The translations under genes and the position numbers were made by a program. From positions 1,798,001 to 1,862,000 of the forward strand of contig NZ_CP016448.1 of NCBI RefSeq assembly GCF_001713355.1: 64,000 nt of DNA, written 5' to 3'. This DNA is from Methyloversatilis sp. RAC08 (GTDB lineage Bacteria > Pseudomonadota > Gammaproteobacteria > Burkholderiales > Rhodocyclaceae). This document shows, in pieces, positions 8,638-18,874 of the stretch (within the stretch, counting starts at the first letter, position 1; every line of letters starts with the position of its first letter). The notes under the pieces were generated by a model. That model was not told the DNA's origin. It did no database searches and saw nothing but the letters and a program-made list of their open reading frames with translations.

Positions 8638-11600
8638 ACACGACGCCTTCCACCCATCAGGATCTGGGCCCGCTGATCTGGGTCCGCGGCGAAATCGATC
8701 TGGCGCTGATCCGCGCATCCGAAGCACTCGGCAACGAAGATCATCAGGCGGGCGCCGAGCCGCTCAAGTTTGCGCAGACCCATCTGCACCAGGCGCGCGG
8801 CGCGCTGGCCATCGTCGGTCTCGACGGCCTGACCCATTTCTGCGACGCGCTCGAACAGTTGTTCGCCGACTGGCACGCTGGCAGGCTGGCCAGCAGCCGG
8901 GGGGCTTCATCGCTCGCCCAGCGCGCCATTGCGTCGGTGCGCGGTCATCTCGACGAACTGGTCGCGGGTGGCGCAGACCAGCCGATGCGGCTGATGCCGC
9001 TGTATCGCGACCTGATGGCGCTGCGCGGCGAAACGGTCGTCGTGCCGTCCGAACTGTTTTTCCCCGACCTCACGCTGCGCCCGCCGGCTCCGGCCCAGCC
9101 GGCGTCGCAAATGTCGCCACTGGACCGTGCGCGCGCGCTGCGTGCCGCACGCAGCCAGTTCGAACGCGGCCTGCTGCGTTTCCTGCGCGACGATCGCGAA
9201 GGCCTGCCGCAGATGCGGCAGGCCATCGGTGCCATCGAACAGATGCAGTCGGTCCCGGCGACGCGCGCCTTCTGGTGGGTGTGCGGTGCGCTGACCGACG
9301 GTCTGGCGCAGGGCGCCATCCGCGGCGACTTCTTCATCAAGCGGCTGTGCGCGCGCATGGACGTGCAGATGCGCCGCCTGCTCGAAGGCTCGCGCGGCGT
9401 GGCCGAGCGGCTGATGCGCGATTCGCTGTACTTCATCGCCACCGCCGATCAGGTGACGCCGCATATCCGTCAGGTGCGCGATACCTATCAGCTCGACGCA
9501 CTGCTGGCACCCGGCGACACCGCCGGCCACGACGACTTCGGCACCCTGCGTCCGGCGCTGGCCGCGCTGCGCGAATCGCTTGGCCAGGGCAAGGATGCAT
9601 GGACCCGTTTTTCGTCCGGGGCGGCGGTCGGCCTGCCGCAGTTCCATGAACAATGCGAAGCCATGGTCGCCGCGGCGGGCCGCGTCGGTCAGCCGGATCT
9701 GGCGCGTCTGGCCGCCGCGCTGCTCGACCTTGGCCAATGGCTGCGCCGCGATCCGCTGCAGCACACCGAAAATCTGGCGATGGAAGTCGCCACCGCGCTG
9801 CTGGTGATGGACGCGCTGGTCGAACAGTTCAGCCGCGCACAGAGCGAAGACCTGCCGAGCCAGGTCGACACGCTGATCGACCGCCTCGCGCGGGCGCGCC
9901 GCGGCGAAGCGCTGCCGGCGATGCAGATCCCGCTGTTCGACGAAATGTCGCGCCGCGCGCAGGAACGGCTGTTCATGGGTCAGGTGGCACGCGAAATCAT
10001 GGCCAGCCTGGCCGATGTCGAACAGCAGCTCGACGGCTACTTCCGCGATCCATCGCGCGCGGCAGAACTGGCGTCGCTGGCCGGCCCGCTGAAGCAGATC
10101 GACGGCGCGCTCAACATGCTGGGGCAGGACGCCGCCGTGTCGCTGGTGCGTCGTGCGGCGGCGCAGATCGCCGACATGGCGAAGCCGGAACATGAAATCG
10201 TGGAAGGCGAATTCGAAGCCCTCGCGCACCAGCTGTCCGGCCTGGGCTTCTTCGTCGACAAGCTGCAATACGGCCCGGCCGACCTCGACCTGATCCTCAA
10301 CCCGCGCAGCGCGGCGCAGGACGCCGCCGAAGCCGGCGAAGGCGCAAGCGTGGAGTCGGAACTTGCGAACCGGCGCGAGAAGGCGGCTCAGCTGCTCGAC
10401 CGGCTGTCGCACGGCGGCGCCGACGCGCACACGCGCGACGAACTGCGTCAGGCACTCGAAACCATCCGGCAGGACGCCAAGCTGCTCGCCGATGAAAAAC
10501 TCGAGCAGCGCGCCACCGAAGCCCTGGCCGCACTCAAGGCCGGCGAGGCGGTACCCGATGCCGCCATCGCCGACGCGGTGCAGGGCATCGGCCAGACACC
10601 GCACGAGTCGCTTGCGCCGTCGGCCGACACGGTGCGCCTCGCCGAAGCGAGCCAGGAGGATTTCGACGCCGAACTGCTCGAGATATTCATCGAGGAAGCG
10701 CGCGAAGTGCTGGATACGATGGCGTCGAGTACCGACGCCGCGCGCCTGCAGCCGCACAGCCAGGATCTGCTGACCACGCTGCGACGCGGCTTTCATACGC
10801 TCAAGGGCAGCGGTCGCATGGTCGGCCTGCGCGATCTGGGCGAGGCGGCGTTCGCGGTCGAGCAGGTGATGAACCGCTGGCTGGGCAGCGAGCGCGACGG
10901 CACACCGGAACTGTTCGACCTGCTCGACGGCGCGCGCATGCTGTTCGCTGGCTGGGTTGACCGGCTGGCGCAGGGCGATACCCGCTCGCCGGAGCATGAA
11001 TGGCTGCAGCCGGCCTGCGACGCGATACAGACGCACGACGCAGAGCCCGCTGCCGCGCCGGCCGCCGAAGCACCGGCTGAAGACGCAGTCCCGGGCGCAG
11101 CCGTCGCGGGCGGCGACCTCGACCTGGACATCGATTTCAATTTCGATCTGGAGGCGGATACGCCGGCCGCCGAGCCGGTCGCAGCCAATGTGTTCGAGCC
11201 CGACACCGGCCTCGATTCGGTGACCAACATCGTCGCACTGGATGCACCGCTGGACGCCGCTGCCGGCGACGTCGACCTCGAACTCGATTTCGACCTGGAT
11301 GCACCGGGCGTCGAACTGACGCTGCCGGAAAGCACGATAGACATCACGTCCGACATCGACGCAGAAGAGCGCGCACTCGATGCCGGCGCCGACCGCACGC
11401 TGTTCGACCTGTTCCTCGCCGAAGCGCGTGGTCACGTCGCCACTTTGCGGCGCGAACTGACGCGACTGCACATCAATCCGTCGCTGCGTCCGAGCCAGGA
11501 CAGCCTGCTCGCCGCGCACACACTGGGTGGCATTTCTCTCACCGTCAGTCAGGAAGACATCAGCGCGCTGGCGCGCGCGCTCGAACATGCGCTGCTGCGC

Positions 11601-14309
11601 TGCGAAGCGCGCGGCGACGCGCCGCAAGCCGACCAATCCGCGCTGCTGAACAGCGCCGCCAGCGCGCTGGAAGCCCAGGTCGCCGCCATCGGTTCTGGTG
11701 CGATCGCCACTCCAGCACCGGAACTGATCGCACGGCTCGATGCGCTGTTCAGCGCAGCACGCGTCGTGCCCGAGACAGTCGAACTGCAGGTTCTCGAACT
11801 GCCGGACATGGACATCATGCCGGTAGGCGGCGTGACGGAAGTGCTGGCGGAAGCGCCCGAACCGATACAACCCGAGGCCTTCGACACCGCGGACGAAATG
11901 GCCGCCCCGGTCGAACCCGCACTGGAAGTCGTCGCGGCCGACCTGCCGGCGTTGACCGCGTTCGAGAAGGTCACGCTGCCGGACGAATACGTGCTGGCCG
12001 AGGCGGCCGGCAATGACGCACAGCCGTTCGAACTGGCGCGCCTGCCATCAGCCCGCGCCGCCGTGCCGGCCGACAGCGCACAGGCCTCCGTGGTACCGGA
12101 TGAGATCGATCATCAGCTGCTGCCGATCTTCATCGAGGAGGCCCATGACCTGCTGCGGGAAATCGGCAGCGAACTGCGCAGCTGGCGCGACGACAACGAC
12201 GCGCTGAGTGCGTCGGACGCATTGCGCCGGCAGCTGCATACGCTCAAGGGCAGTGCCCGGATGGCCGGTGTGATGCGCTTCGGCGATCTGGTGCACAGCA
12301 TGGAGACGCTGATCGAACAGCCTTGTGCGCCGGATGATCGCGCGCTGCTGCTCGACGAGCTCGACCTCGGCTATGACCGCTGCGAAGAACTGGTGGCGAA
12401 GCTGGAGCGCGGTGAAGCGCTGACTCCGGAGACCGTGGCGACCGAGGATGCAGCAGCCCCGACGCCCGCGGCCGAGGGCGACGCCAGTGCGCCGCGCGAG
12501 CGCCCGTCGGTGCGCGTGCGGTCCGACATGGTCGACCGCTTCGTCAATGAAGCCGGCGAAATGAGCATTGCGCGAACCCGCATCGAGGGCGAACTGCGTT
12601 CGCTGCGCGGCTCGCTGAATGATCTGACGGAAAACGTACAGCGCCTGCGCAGCCAGCTGCGCGAAATCGAAATCCAGGCCGAGAGCCAGATGCAGTCGCG
12701 GATGGCCGCCGCCGAGGCGCAGCACGAACAGTTCGACCCGCTCGAAATGGATCGCTTCACGCGCTTCCAGGAACTGTCGCGCATGATGGCCGAAAGCCTG
12801 TCCGACGTGACCACGGTGCAGTACAACCTGGTGCGCAACCTCGATGCGGCCGACACCGCGATCCAGTCGCAGGCGCGGCTGAACCGGGATCTGTCGCAGG
12901 CGCTGATGTCGGTGCGCATGGTGCCGTTCTCGACGCTGGAAGACCGGCTGTACCGGGTGGCTCGCCAGTCGGCCAAGGAAACCGGCAAGAAGGTCAATCT
13001 TGAACTGACCAACACACGCATCGAACTCGACCGCGAAGTGCTGGAAAAGATGACCGGTCCCATCGAGCACCTGTTGCGCAACGCGGTGGCCCACGGCATC
13101 GAGCCACGCGCGACACGCGAAGCGGCGGGCAAGTCGGAAACCGGTGAAATCGTCATTTCACTGACCCAGCAGACCAACGAGGTCGTCATCGAACTGGTCG
13201 ACGACGGTGGCGGGCTGGCGTTCGAACGCATCCGTGCTCGCGCCGTCGAGCGTGGGCTGCTCGGCGCAGACGAGGAGGCCGACGAGCGGCGTCTGACCAG
13301 CCTCATTTTCGAACCGGGCTTCTCGACCGCCGAACAGCTGTCGGAACTGGCCGGCCGTGGCGTCGGCATGGATGTGGTGAGGAACGCCACGACCGCACTG
13401 GGCGGGCGCATCGAAACCACATCGGAAGCCGGCCGCGGTACGCGTTTCAGGCTGTCGCTGCCGATGACGCTGGCGGTGACCCAGTCACTGCTGGTGAGCA
13501 GCGGCGGCAAGACCTACGCCATTCCGTCGTCGATGGTGAAGCACGCGCACGAGCTGCGCGATGACGAAGCGGTTGCCCTTCGTCTGGCCGGTGGCCAGGA
13601 CTGGATGGACCACCACTACACCTATCATTACCTGCCCCGCTTGCTTGGCAATGCCGATGCCCAGCCGGGCACCGGCACCTGGCTGCTGCTGCTGGGTGCC
13701 GGCCACGAATTGATGGCGCTGGAGGCAGACGCGCTGCGCGGCAACCAGGAAGTGGTCGTGAAACCAGTCGGACCGCAACTGTCACGGCTGGCCGGCATCG
13801 CCGGCGCCACCGTGCTGGCCGATGGCGAAGTCACGCTGATCATCAACCCGGTGTCGCTGGCATCGCGTATCGGTCGCATGGCTGACCGACCCGACATCGT
13901 GCGCGCCGTGCCGGAAGTGCCGGAAGCGCTGCCGCCGCTGATCATGGTGGTGGATGATTCGCTGACCGTGCGCAAGGTGAGCAGCCGGCTGCTGGAACGC
14001 GAAGGCTACCGCGTCATCACGGCCAAGGATGGCGTCGATGCGCTGGAAAAGCTGGCCGACAAGCTGCCGGCAGTCATGCTGGTGGATATCGAAATGCCGC
14101 GCATGGACGGTTTCGAACTGACGCTGCAGGTGCGCGCCGACGCGCGCACGCGCGACATTCCCATCGTGATGATCACCTCGCGCATCGCCGAGAAGCATCA
14201 GGCCTATGCGCGTCAGATCGGCGTGAACGAGTATCTCGGCAAGCCTTACGACGAGGCCCACCTGCTGCAGCGGGTGGCTGACTTCACCGGCGGCAGCGGC
14301 CGCCGGTGA
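8634..14309 (+). CDS. chpA: Hybrid chemotaxis histidine kinase ChpA/PilL
   Basis: This 1891-residue CheA-type kinase drives PilG and PilH. The N-terminal half is helical with Hpt-type modules. Intact phosphotransfer motifs HTLKGS lie at H721 and H1202, and a degenerate copy, HTLGGI, lies at H962. Between the first two is a very acidic, repetitive linker (about 826-905, with blocks such as [13 protein letters not shown]). Then come the dimerisation region, the ATPase (N-box [10 protein letters not shown] from 1479; DDGGG from 1523; GRGVGMDVV), a CheW-like domain, and a C-terminal receiver from 1770 with phospho-acceptor D1818. The homologue in Pseudomonas has six Hpt domains; fewer are recognisable here by eye. 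The gene ends at an inverted repeat and is convergent with phaC. Confidence 0.95.
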   Translation: MNTTPSTHQDLGPLIWVRGEIDLALIRASEALGNEDHQAGAEPLKFAQTHLHQARGALAIVGLDGLTHFCDALEQLFADWHAGRLASSRGASSLAQRAIASVRGHLDELVAGGADQPMRLMPLYRDLMALRGETVVVPSELFFPDLTLRPPAPAQPASQMSPLDRARALRAARSQFERGLLRFLRDDREGLPQMRQAIGAIEQMQSVPATRAFWWVCGALTDGLAQGAIRGDFFIKRLCARMDVQMRRLLEGSRGVAERLMRDSLYFIATADQVTPHIRQVRDTYQLDALLAPGDTAGHDDFGTLRPALAALRESLGQGKDAWTRFSSGAAVGLPQFHEQCEAMVAAAGRVGQPDLARLAAALLDLGQWLRRDPLQHTENLAMEVATALLVMDALVEQFSRAQSEDLPSQVDTLIDRLARARRGEALPAMQIPLFDEMSRRAQERLFMGQVAREIMASLADVEQQLDGYFRDPSRAAELASLAGPLKQIDGALNMLGQDAAVSLVRRAAAQIADMAKPEHEIVEGEFEALAHQLSGLGFFVDKLQYGPADLDLILNPRSAAQDAAEAGEGASVESELANRREKAAQLLDRLSHGGADAHTRDELRQALETIRQDAKLLADEKLEQRATEALAALKAGEAVPDAAIADAVQGIGQTPHESLAPSADTVRLAEASQEDFDAELLEIFIEEAREVLDTMASSTDAARLQPHSQDLLTTLRRGFHTLKGSGRMVGLRDLGEAAFAVEQVMNRWLGSERDGTPELFDLLDGARMLFAGWVDRLAQGDTRSPEHEWLQPACDAIQTHDAEPAAAPAAEAPAEDAVPGAAVAGGDLDLDIDFNFDLEADTPAAEPVAANVFEPDTGLDSVTNIVALDAPLDAAAGDVDLELDFDLDAPGVELTLPESTIDITSDIDAEERALDAGADRTLFDLFLAEARGHVATLRRELTRLHINPSLRPSQDSLLAAHTLGGISLTVSQEDISALARALEHALLRCEARGDAPQADQSALLNSAASALEAQVAAIGSGAIATPAPELIARLDALFSAARVVPETVELQVLELPDMDIMPVGGVTEVLAEAPEPIQPEAFDTADEMAAPVEPALEVVAADLPALTAFEKVTLPDEYVLAEAAGNDAQPFELARLPSARAAVPADSAQASVVPDEIDHQLLPIFIEEAHDLLREIGSELRSWRDDNDALSASDALRRQLHTLKGSARMAGVMRFGDLVHSMETLIEQPCAPDDRALLLDELDLGYDRCEELVAKLERGEALTPETVATEDAAAPTPAAEGDASAPRERPSVRVRSDMVDRFVNEAGEMSIARTRIEGELRSLRGSLNDLTENVQRLRSQLREIEIQAESQMQSRMAAAEAQHEQFDPLEMDRFTRFQELSRMMAESLSDVTTVQYNLVRNLDAADTAIQSQARLNRDLSQALMSVRMVPFSTLEDRLYRVARQSAKETGKKVNLELTNTRIELDREVLEKMTGPIEHLLRNAVAHGIEPRATREAAGKSETGEIVISLTQQTNEVVIELVDDGGGLAFERIRARAVERGLLGADEEADERRLTSLIFEPGFSTAEQLSELAGRGVGMDVVRNATTALGGRIETTSEAGRGTRFRLSLPMTLAVTQSLLVSSGGKTYAIPSSMVKHAHELRDDEAVALRLAGGQDWMDHHYTYHYLPRLLGNADAQPGTGTWLLLLGAGHELMALEADALRGNQEVVVKPVGPQLSRLAGIAGATVLADGEVTLIINPVSLASRIGRMADRPDIVRAVPEVPEALPPLIMVVDDSLTVRKVSSRLLEREGYRVITAKDGVDALEKLADKLPAVMLVDIEMPRMDGFELTLQVRADARTRDIPIVMITSRIAEKHQAYARQIGVNEYLGKPYDEAHLLQRVADFTGGSGRR

Positions 14310-14334
14310 AGTTCAGGGGCGCCCTGCGCGCCCC
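14283..14334. repeat. Two inverted repeats between chpA and phaC
   Basis: A perfect 11-base stem (14283-14293 with 14300-14310, six-base loop) spans the chpA stop codon, and a second GC-only stem (GGGGCGC, 14316-14322 with 14328-14334) follows directly. They lie between convergent genes only 30 bases apart and could form strong hairpins on either strand. Neither is followed by a clear T-run, so a bidirectional terminator is likely but not shown. Confidence 0.55.
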
Positions 14335-14339
14335 CTTGA

Positions 14340-16172
14340 TCAACCTTTCGTCGTGTCGAGACGCAGCTTGGCATAACGGCCAGGTGCATCTTCGATCACC
14401 TTCAGCTTGCCCTTTGCCGGGTCGCGCGCCGGCACCATGTCGGCGTCGAGCGCGGTCACCCACTGCTGCCAGTCGGTCCACCAGGAACCGGTGTGTTGCG
14501 TGCAGCCCTCCAGCCACGTGTCGGCATCGGCTGCCAGCTTGGGTGCGGCACTGGTCCAGTAGCCGTACTTGTTGGCGGCCGGCGGATTGACGATGCCTGC
14601 AATGTGGCCGGAGCCGCCGAGCACGAAGCGCGTCGGGCCGGACAGCAGGGTGGCACCGGTGTAGGTGCTTTTCCACGGCGCGATGTGGTCTTCGATGGCG
14701 GAGATGAAATACACCGGCTGCTTGATCTTGCGGATGTCGATCGCTTCACCGAGCACCGTGATGCCACCCGGCTCGCGCAGCTTGTTGTGGATGTACATCT
14801 GGCGCAGGTAATAGCTGTGCATGCAGGCCGGCATGCGGGTCGAGTCGGAATTCCAGTACAGCAAGTCGAACGGGAAGGGCTCGCGGCCCATCAGGTAGTT
14901 GTTCACGACGAACGACCAGATCAGATCGTTCGAGCGCAGCATGTTGAAGGTGCCGGCCATTTCCGACCCTTCGAGATAGCCGCGCGAGAACATCTTCTTT
15001 TCCAGCCCCTCGACGGCCTTCTCGTCGATGAACACGCCCAGCTCACCCGGCTCCGAGAAATCGATCAGCGTGGTGAAGAAGGTGGCACTGGCGATCCGCT
15101 TGTCCTTCTTCGCCGACAGATAGGCCAGCGTGGTGGCCAGCAGCGTGCCGCCCAGGCAGTAGCCGGCGGCATTGACTTCGGTTTCGCCGGTCTGCTTCGT
15201 GATCATGTCGAGTGCGGCCAGCGGCCCCTGCTCCACGTAATCCTCGAAGGTCAGCTGGGCCAGCTTTTCGTCCGGATTCACCCAGGAAATGACGAACACG
15301 GTGTGACCCTGATCGGTCGCCCACTTGATGTAGCTGTTCGAGTCGCGCAGGTCGAGGATGTAGTACTTGTTGATCCAGGGCGGCACTATCAGCAGCGGAC
15401 GCTTGAACTGCTGTTCGGTCGTCGGGTTGAACTGCAGCAGCTGCATGAGCGCGTTCTCGCCCACCACCTTGCCCTGCGTGGTGGCCACGTTGCGACCCAG
15501 TTCAAACGCCGTGGTGTCGGTCATGCGCACGCGCAGCTGGCCGTCGCCATCCTCGATGTCGCGCAGCAGGTTGTTGAAGCCCTTCAGCAGGTTCTGGCCA
15601 TGGCTGCGCACGGTTTCGCGCAGCACTTCGGGGTTGGTCAGCGCGAAATTGCTCGGGCTGAATGCGTTGATGGTCTGGCGGGTGAAGAAATTGACCTTCT
15701 GCAGCGTGTGTTCGTCCATGCCTTCGACGTTGCTCACCACATCATGGATGTGGCGCGCCGAAATCAGGTAGCTCTGCTTGAAGAAATCGAACAGGAAATG
15801 GCTCTGCCAATCTTCGCCGCGAAAGCGGTTGTCGCCCTTGACCGGAGTGACCACCGGTGCTGCATCGACACCCATGAATTTCAGCATCGATTGCTGCCAC
15901 AGCGTGTAGTAGTCCCACACCAGTCCCATCTGCGCCTGCGCCAGCTTGTACGGGTTGGACAGCAGGTGCGACGTCATGTCCATGAAGGCCTGGGCGATGC
16001 CCAGTTCGTCGGCTGGCGGCGTGATGCCGCGCTTGAGCTGTCGCTGGACGTGGTCTCCGAGCAGCTTGGACGCTCGTTCGGCGACCTGGGCATAGGTCTT
16101 GGCGACTTCTGCCGGATCAGGCAGGGACGACGCCTCGGGCTGTGTGGTGTCTTTGGTGGCTGGTTTATTCAT
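14340..16172 (-). CDS. phaC: Class I poly(3-hydroxyalkanoate) synthase
   Basis: PhaC polymerises (R)-3-hydroxyacyl-CoA into storage granules. The 610 residues include the N-terminal PhaC domain and an alpha/beta-hydrolase core. The lipase-like box GYCLGG contains the nucleophile C339; the triad Asp lies in SAIEDHIAPW and the His in GGSGHIAGIVNPP. PPWINKYYILDL and NPDEKLAQLTFEDYVEQGPL are class I landmarks. The N-terminal extension is rich in Thr, Pro and Ala. No phaA, phaB or phasin gene is adjacent. The MBL hydrolase gene lies 24 bases upstream on the same strand. Confidence 0.96.
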   Translation of the reverse strand: MNKPATKDTTQPEASSLPDPAEVAKTYAQVAERASKLLGDHVQRQLKRGITPPADELGIAQAFMDMTSHLLSNPYKLAQAQMGLVWDYYTLWQQSMLKFMGVDAAPVVTPVKGDNRFRGEDWQSHFLFDFFKQSYLISARHIHDVVSNVEGMDEHTLQKVNFFTRQTINAFSPSNFALTNPEVLRETVRSHGQNLLKGFNNLLRDIEDGDGQLRVRMTDTTAFELGRNVATTQGKVVGENALMQLLQFNPTTEQQFKRPLLIVPPWINKYYILDLRDSNSYIKWATDQGHTVFVISWVNPDEKLAQLTFEDYVEQGPLAALDMITKQTGETEVNAAGYCLGGTLLATTLAYLSAKKDKRIASATFFTTLIDFSEPGELGVFIDEKAVEGLEKKMFSRGYLEGSEMAGTFNMLRSNDLIWSFVVNNYLMGREPFPFDLLYWNSDSTRMPACMHSYYLRQMYIHNKLREPGGITVLGEAIDIRKIKQPVYFISAIEDHIAPWKSTYTGATLLSGPTRFVLGGSGHIAGIVNPPAANKYGYWTSAAPKLAADADTWLEGCTQHTGSWWTDWQQWVTALDADMVPARDPAKGKLKVIEDAPGRYAKLRLDTTKG

Positions 16173-16196
16173 GGCTCTGGCTCCCCCGGAAACTGG

Positions 16197-17243
16197 TTAT
16201 GGCTGGGTGTAACGAAGCACGCCGTCCTGCTTCGGCAGGCGGCGCAGGCGACCCGTCTGCCACAGGTGGTTGAGGTGGGCAATCACCTCTCCCATGGCAA
16301 AGCGGGTCTGGAAACTGTCGAGTTCGCGCTTGAACAGCGATGGCAGCAGCGCCGCCGCGGTTTGCGGCTCGGCACACAGGCTCACGATCAATGCGAGGCG
16401 TTCTGCATGGTGCGCCTGAAGCGCATCCACGCGTGCGGCGATGCCGACGTACGGATCGCCGTGCGCCGGCAGCACCACGGTGTGGTCGGGCAGCGCGCGA
16501 AAAAGTTCGATCGAATCGAGGTACTGACCGACCGCGTCCACCTCCGGCTCGTAGGCCAGCGTCGGCGTGTTGGGCGAGATGCGCGGCAGCAGCATGTCGC
16601 CGGCGATCAGTACCGGATCGTTGGCGCGATGGAAGGACAGATGCTCCGGCGAGTGGCCGTAGCCCGCGATGGCCGTCCAGTCGTCACCGCCGATGCGCAG
16701 GGTTTCGCCAGGCAGGATGCGCCGCATCGCCAGCGGCAATTCACCGACGACCTGCCGGTAGCGCCCGCTTTCACCGCGCATCGCATCGGTCTGTTCGGCA
16801 GCCAGACCGTGCAGCACGAAAAAGTCGGCCATCAAGCCCCGGTCCGACGCAGGCACGGTGCCGAACCAGGCTTGTGCCGTCATGAATTCGCCGAGCGACA
16901 TCCAGATGCGTGCGCCGGTCTGCTGCGCGAGCCACTCGCCGAGCCCGAAGTGGTCAGGGTGGCAGTGGGTGATCAGTATCCGGCGCACCGGACGACCGGC
17001 GAGGTCGCCGGTCAGCGCCGCGGTCCAGTTGGCGCGCGTCGCGTCATCCGGAAAACCTGCGTCCACCAGCGTCCAGCACGGTCCGTTGTTGCTGCCATCC
17101 TCGTACTGATCCTCGATGGCCCACAGATTCACGTGACCGGGCGCAAAAGCGACCGGCATGCGCAACCAGTGCACGCCACGCGCCACCTGCACCATGCAGC
17201 CGGCTGGCGGGGCGATCGCGGGATGGGGTTCGAGGGCAGACAC
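16197..17243 (-). CDS. Metallo-beta-lactamase-fold hydrolase
   Basis: This is an MBL-fold enzyme of about 348 residues. The metal motif THCHPDHFG supplies the HxHxDH ligands, further ligands are expected in YGHSPEHLSF and LPAHGDP, and the C-terminal part (AHHAERLALI onward) resembles the winged-helix tail of the LACTB2/RNase Z-like branch. The frame is open further upstream; GTG 17243 (VSALEPHPAIAPP) and an internal Met 16 codons later are both possible starts, with no clear ribosome-binding site for either. It precedes phaC by 24 bases. A thioesterase-like role on acyl-CoA has been suggested for relatives, but the substrate here is unknown. Confidence 0.85.
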   Translation of the reverse strand: MSALEPHPAIAPPAGCMVQVARGVHWLRMPVAFAPGHVNLWAIEDQYEDGSNNGPCWTLVDAGFPDDATRANWTAALTGDLAGRPVRRILITHCHPDHFGLGEWLAQQTGARIWMSLGEFMTAQAWFGTVPASDRGLMADFFVLHGLAAEQTDAMRGESGRYRQVVGELPLAMRRILPGETLRIGGDDWTAIAGYGHSPEHLSFHRANDPVLIAGDMLLPRISPNTPTLAYEPEVDAVGQYLDSIELFRALPDHTVVLPAHGDPYVGIAARVDALQAHHAERLALIVSLCAEPQTAAALLPSLFKRELDSFQTRFAMGEVIAHLNHLWQTGRLRRLPKQDGVLRYTQP

Positions 17244-17494
17244 GATGGGCAGCGTAGTCCAAGGCGTTGAATTCCTTGAATGGTAACCCGAAACGACTGC
17301 GCATTGTGCAGTGCAATATCGAACCTGCTTCCGGAACGCGATGGCGGGCTTGCCAGGGTCTGTTGCCATGAATCGCGAACCGCAATTTAAAGCCAACAGA
17401 CCCTAAACTTGCGCATCAGGGCGCGGAACACCGGCGGCTGGCCGGCATCAGAGATTTGCGGGTCGCCTGACGGCCCATGAATCCGGAGGAAACA

Positions 17495-17821
17495 ATGCGG
17501 AAAACGATGTGTTTGCTGCTGCTCGCGCTGAGCGGCCCGATGGTGTGGGCCGAGGACGAAGACCCGACGAAGTTCGTCACCTTCAGCCAGGATTTCGCCG
17601 GCAATTGCGTGTCGCGCAACTCGGTGCAGCTGCTCGTTGCCAATAGCCATCCGACGCGCACCGTGATGGTGTGGCTCGACCGCTTTCACATGGATGTGGG
17701 CACCGGCGACCGCTCGAAGACGGAAATGAAGCCGGGCGCCGAGCCGGTGCCGCTCGGCTGCTCGCGCACGCTCGACGGACCGCAGGAGTGGCGTATTGTC
17801 CGGGCAAAATTTCTCGACTGA
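17495..17821 (+). CDS. Small exported protein of unknown function
   Basis: The product has 108 residues and begins with a clear signal peptide (MRKTMCLLLLALSGPMVWA, cleavage likely after residue 19). GGAGG lies just upstream of ATG 17495, which decides the start. The mature part has two cysteines (in GNCVSRN and PLGCSRT), about 50 residues apart and suited to a disulfide, and looks like a single small beta-rich domain. I do not recognise the family. The 251 bases upstream separate it from the divergent MBL gene and hold no other gene that I can support. A 42-base palindrome follows the gene. Confidence 0.75.
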   Translation: MRKTMCLLLLALSGPMVWAEDEDPTKFVTFSQDFAGNCVSRNSVQLLVANSHPTRTVMVWLDRFHMDVGTGDRSKTEMKPGAEPVPLGCSRTLDGPQEWRIVRAKFLD

Positions 17822-17849
17822 AGGCCGATCCGGATCAGGAATTCTTTGC

Positions 17850-17891
17850 GCCCGGCCCCGCGTGCCCTGCGCAGGGCACGCGGGGCCGGGC
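17850..17891. repeat. Perfect 42-base palindrome
   Basis: Positions 17850-17870 and 17871-17891 are exact reverse complements with no spacer. The element is almost entirely G and C, with CCTGCGCAGG at its centre. It lies 28 bases after the stop of the small exported protein and 47 bases before the LOG-family start. In RNA it would form a very stable hairpin on either strand. No T-run follows on the plus strand, so it is not a standard intrinsic terminator. Confidence 0.95.
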
Positions 17892-17937
17892 ATACTCGCC
17901 AGTGTTCGCTTTCTCCAACCCGAATTCGTACCGTCCG

Positions 17938-18507
17938 ATGCGCGTCTGTGTGTTCTGCGGCTCCCGCGAGGGTGACCGCCCCCTGTATCGCGACACCGCC
18001 GCCGAACTGGGCACGCTGATCGCGCGCGCCGGCCACGGCGTGGTCTATGGTGGCGGCAATATCGGACTGATGGGCATCATCGCGGACGCGACGCTGGCGG
18101 CTGGCGGCGAGGTGATCGGTGTCATTCCGCGTCACCTGCTCGATCGCGAAGTCGCCCACAATGGCCTGAGCGCGCTGCACGTGGTGGGCAGCATGCACGA
18201 ACGCAAGGCGCTGATGGCCGAACTGGCGGACGTATTCATCGCCGCACCCGGCGGCTTTGGCACACTGGACGAACTGTGCGAAATTCTCACTTGGGCGCAA
18301 CTGGGGCTGCATCGCAAGCCGTGCGGCCTGCTGAACACAGCAGGCTACTTCGATCCGCTGCTCGCGATGTTCGATCATGCGGTGCAGGAAGGTTTTCTCA
18401 GCGCTGCGCACAGGCAGCTCATGCCGTCCGAGCACGATGCGCAGCGCCTGCTCGATCGTCTGCTGTCCGCCGTCGTTTCCGGGGAGAATTCGCTGCATGA
18501 AGCCTGA
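17938..18507 (+). CDS. LOG-family nucleoside-5'-monophosphate phosphoribohydrolase
   Basis: These 189 residues match the TIGR00730/LOG family, which splits cytokinin-type or other purine nucleotides into base and ribose 5-phosphate. The family motifs are VCVFCGSREGD at the start, VYGGGNIGLMG, and the catalytic PGGFGTLDE at 104-112. ATG 17938 was chosen because the product then begins at the first strand of the Rossmann fold; the longer frame crosses the palindrome. The next gene starts inside its last codons. The physiological substrate in non-plant-associated bacteria is uncertain. Confidence 0.92.
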   Translation: MRVCVFCGSREGDRPLYRDTAAELGTLIARAGHGVVYGGGNIGLMGIIADATLAAGGEVIGVIPRHLLDREVAHNGLSALHVVGSMHERKALMAELADVFIAAPGGFGTLDELCEILTWAQLGLHRKPCGLLNTAGYFDPLLAMFDHAVQEGFLSAAHRQLMPSEHDAQRLLDRLLSAVVSGENSLHEA

Positions 18508-18874
18508 TCTGACGCGCCTGCTGTTTGCCTGCGCCTGCGCGGGCCTGCCCGCCGCAGGCACTGCACAGAATGCACAGGTGCGTCCGGTCGACCTGGTGCA
18601 GGCGGTGCCGCTGCTGACCGAAAGCGGTCGTGCGGGTTACAGCCGCTTCCTGCGCATCGGCATCCGCCCGCGTGCCTTTGCACTGAACATGAATGGCGAC
18701 TGGGCCTGGAACGCCGGCGAAGGCGCCGTGACTGACGCACTGGCACGCTGCGAGGCGCACGGCCTGCCCTGCCAGCTGTATGCCGTGGACGAGGAAGTCG
18801 TGATGCCCGGCTTCGAACTGGGTGCTCCGCTGCGCGCGCTCGGCGGCACGCTGGTACAGGGAGACCCGCAGTGA
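18497..18874 (+). CDS. Small exported protein of unknown function
   Basis: The product has 125 residues and an N-terminal signal peptide (MKPDLTRLLFACACAGLPAAGTAQ). The mature domain contains two cysteines (LARCEAH and LPCQLYAVDEE), and its pattern of a WAWNAGEG stretch followed by a helix is reminiscent of small periplasmic domains attached to caspase-like or Sel1-type proteins, but I cannot assign a family. Its start overlaps the LOG gene by 11 bases and its stop overlaps the GTG of the enoyl-CoA hydratase, so it is embedded in a tightly coupled operon. Confidence 0.75.
   Translation: MKPDLTRLLFACACAGLPAAGTAQNAQVRPVDLVQAVPLLTESGRAGYSRFLRIGIRPRAFALNMNGDWAWNAGEGAVTDALARCEAHGLPCQLYAVDEEVVMPGFELGAPLRALGGTLVQGDPQ

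Noticed and set aside
8907-11870. 987-codon open frame on the minus strand inside chpA
   Set aside because: It is antisense to a gene with clear domains; its translation is rich in His, Arg, Gln and Cys without family motifs, as expected for a GC-rich shadow frame.
14493-17270. 925-codon open frame on the plus strand across phaC and the MBL gene
   Set aside because: It crosses two well-supported minus-strand genes and their boundary without any recognisable motif.
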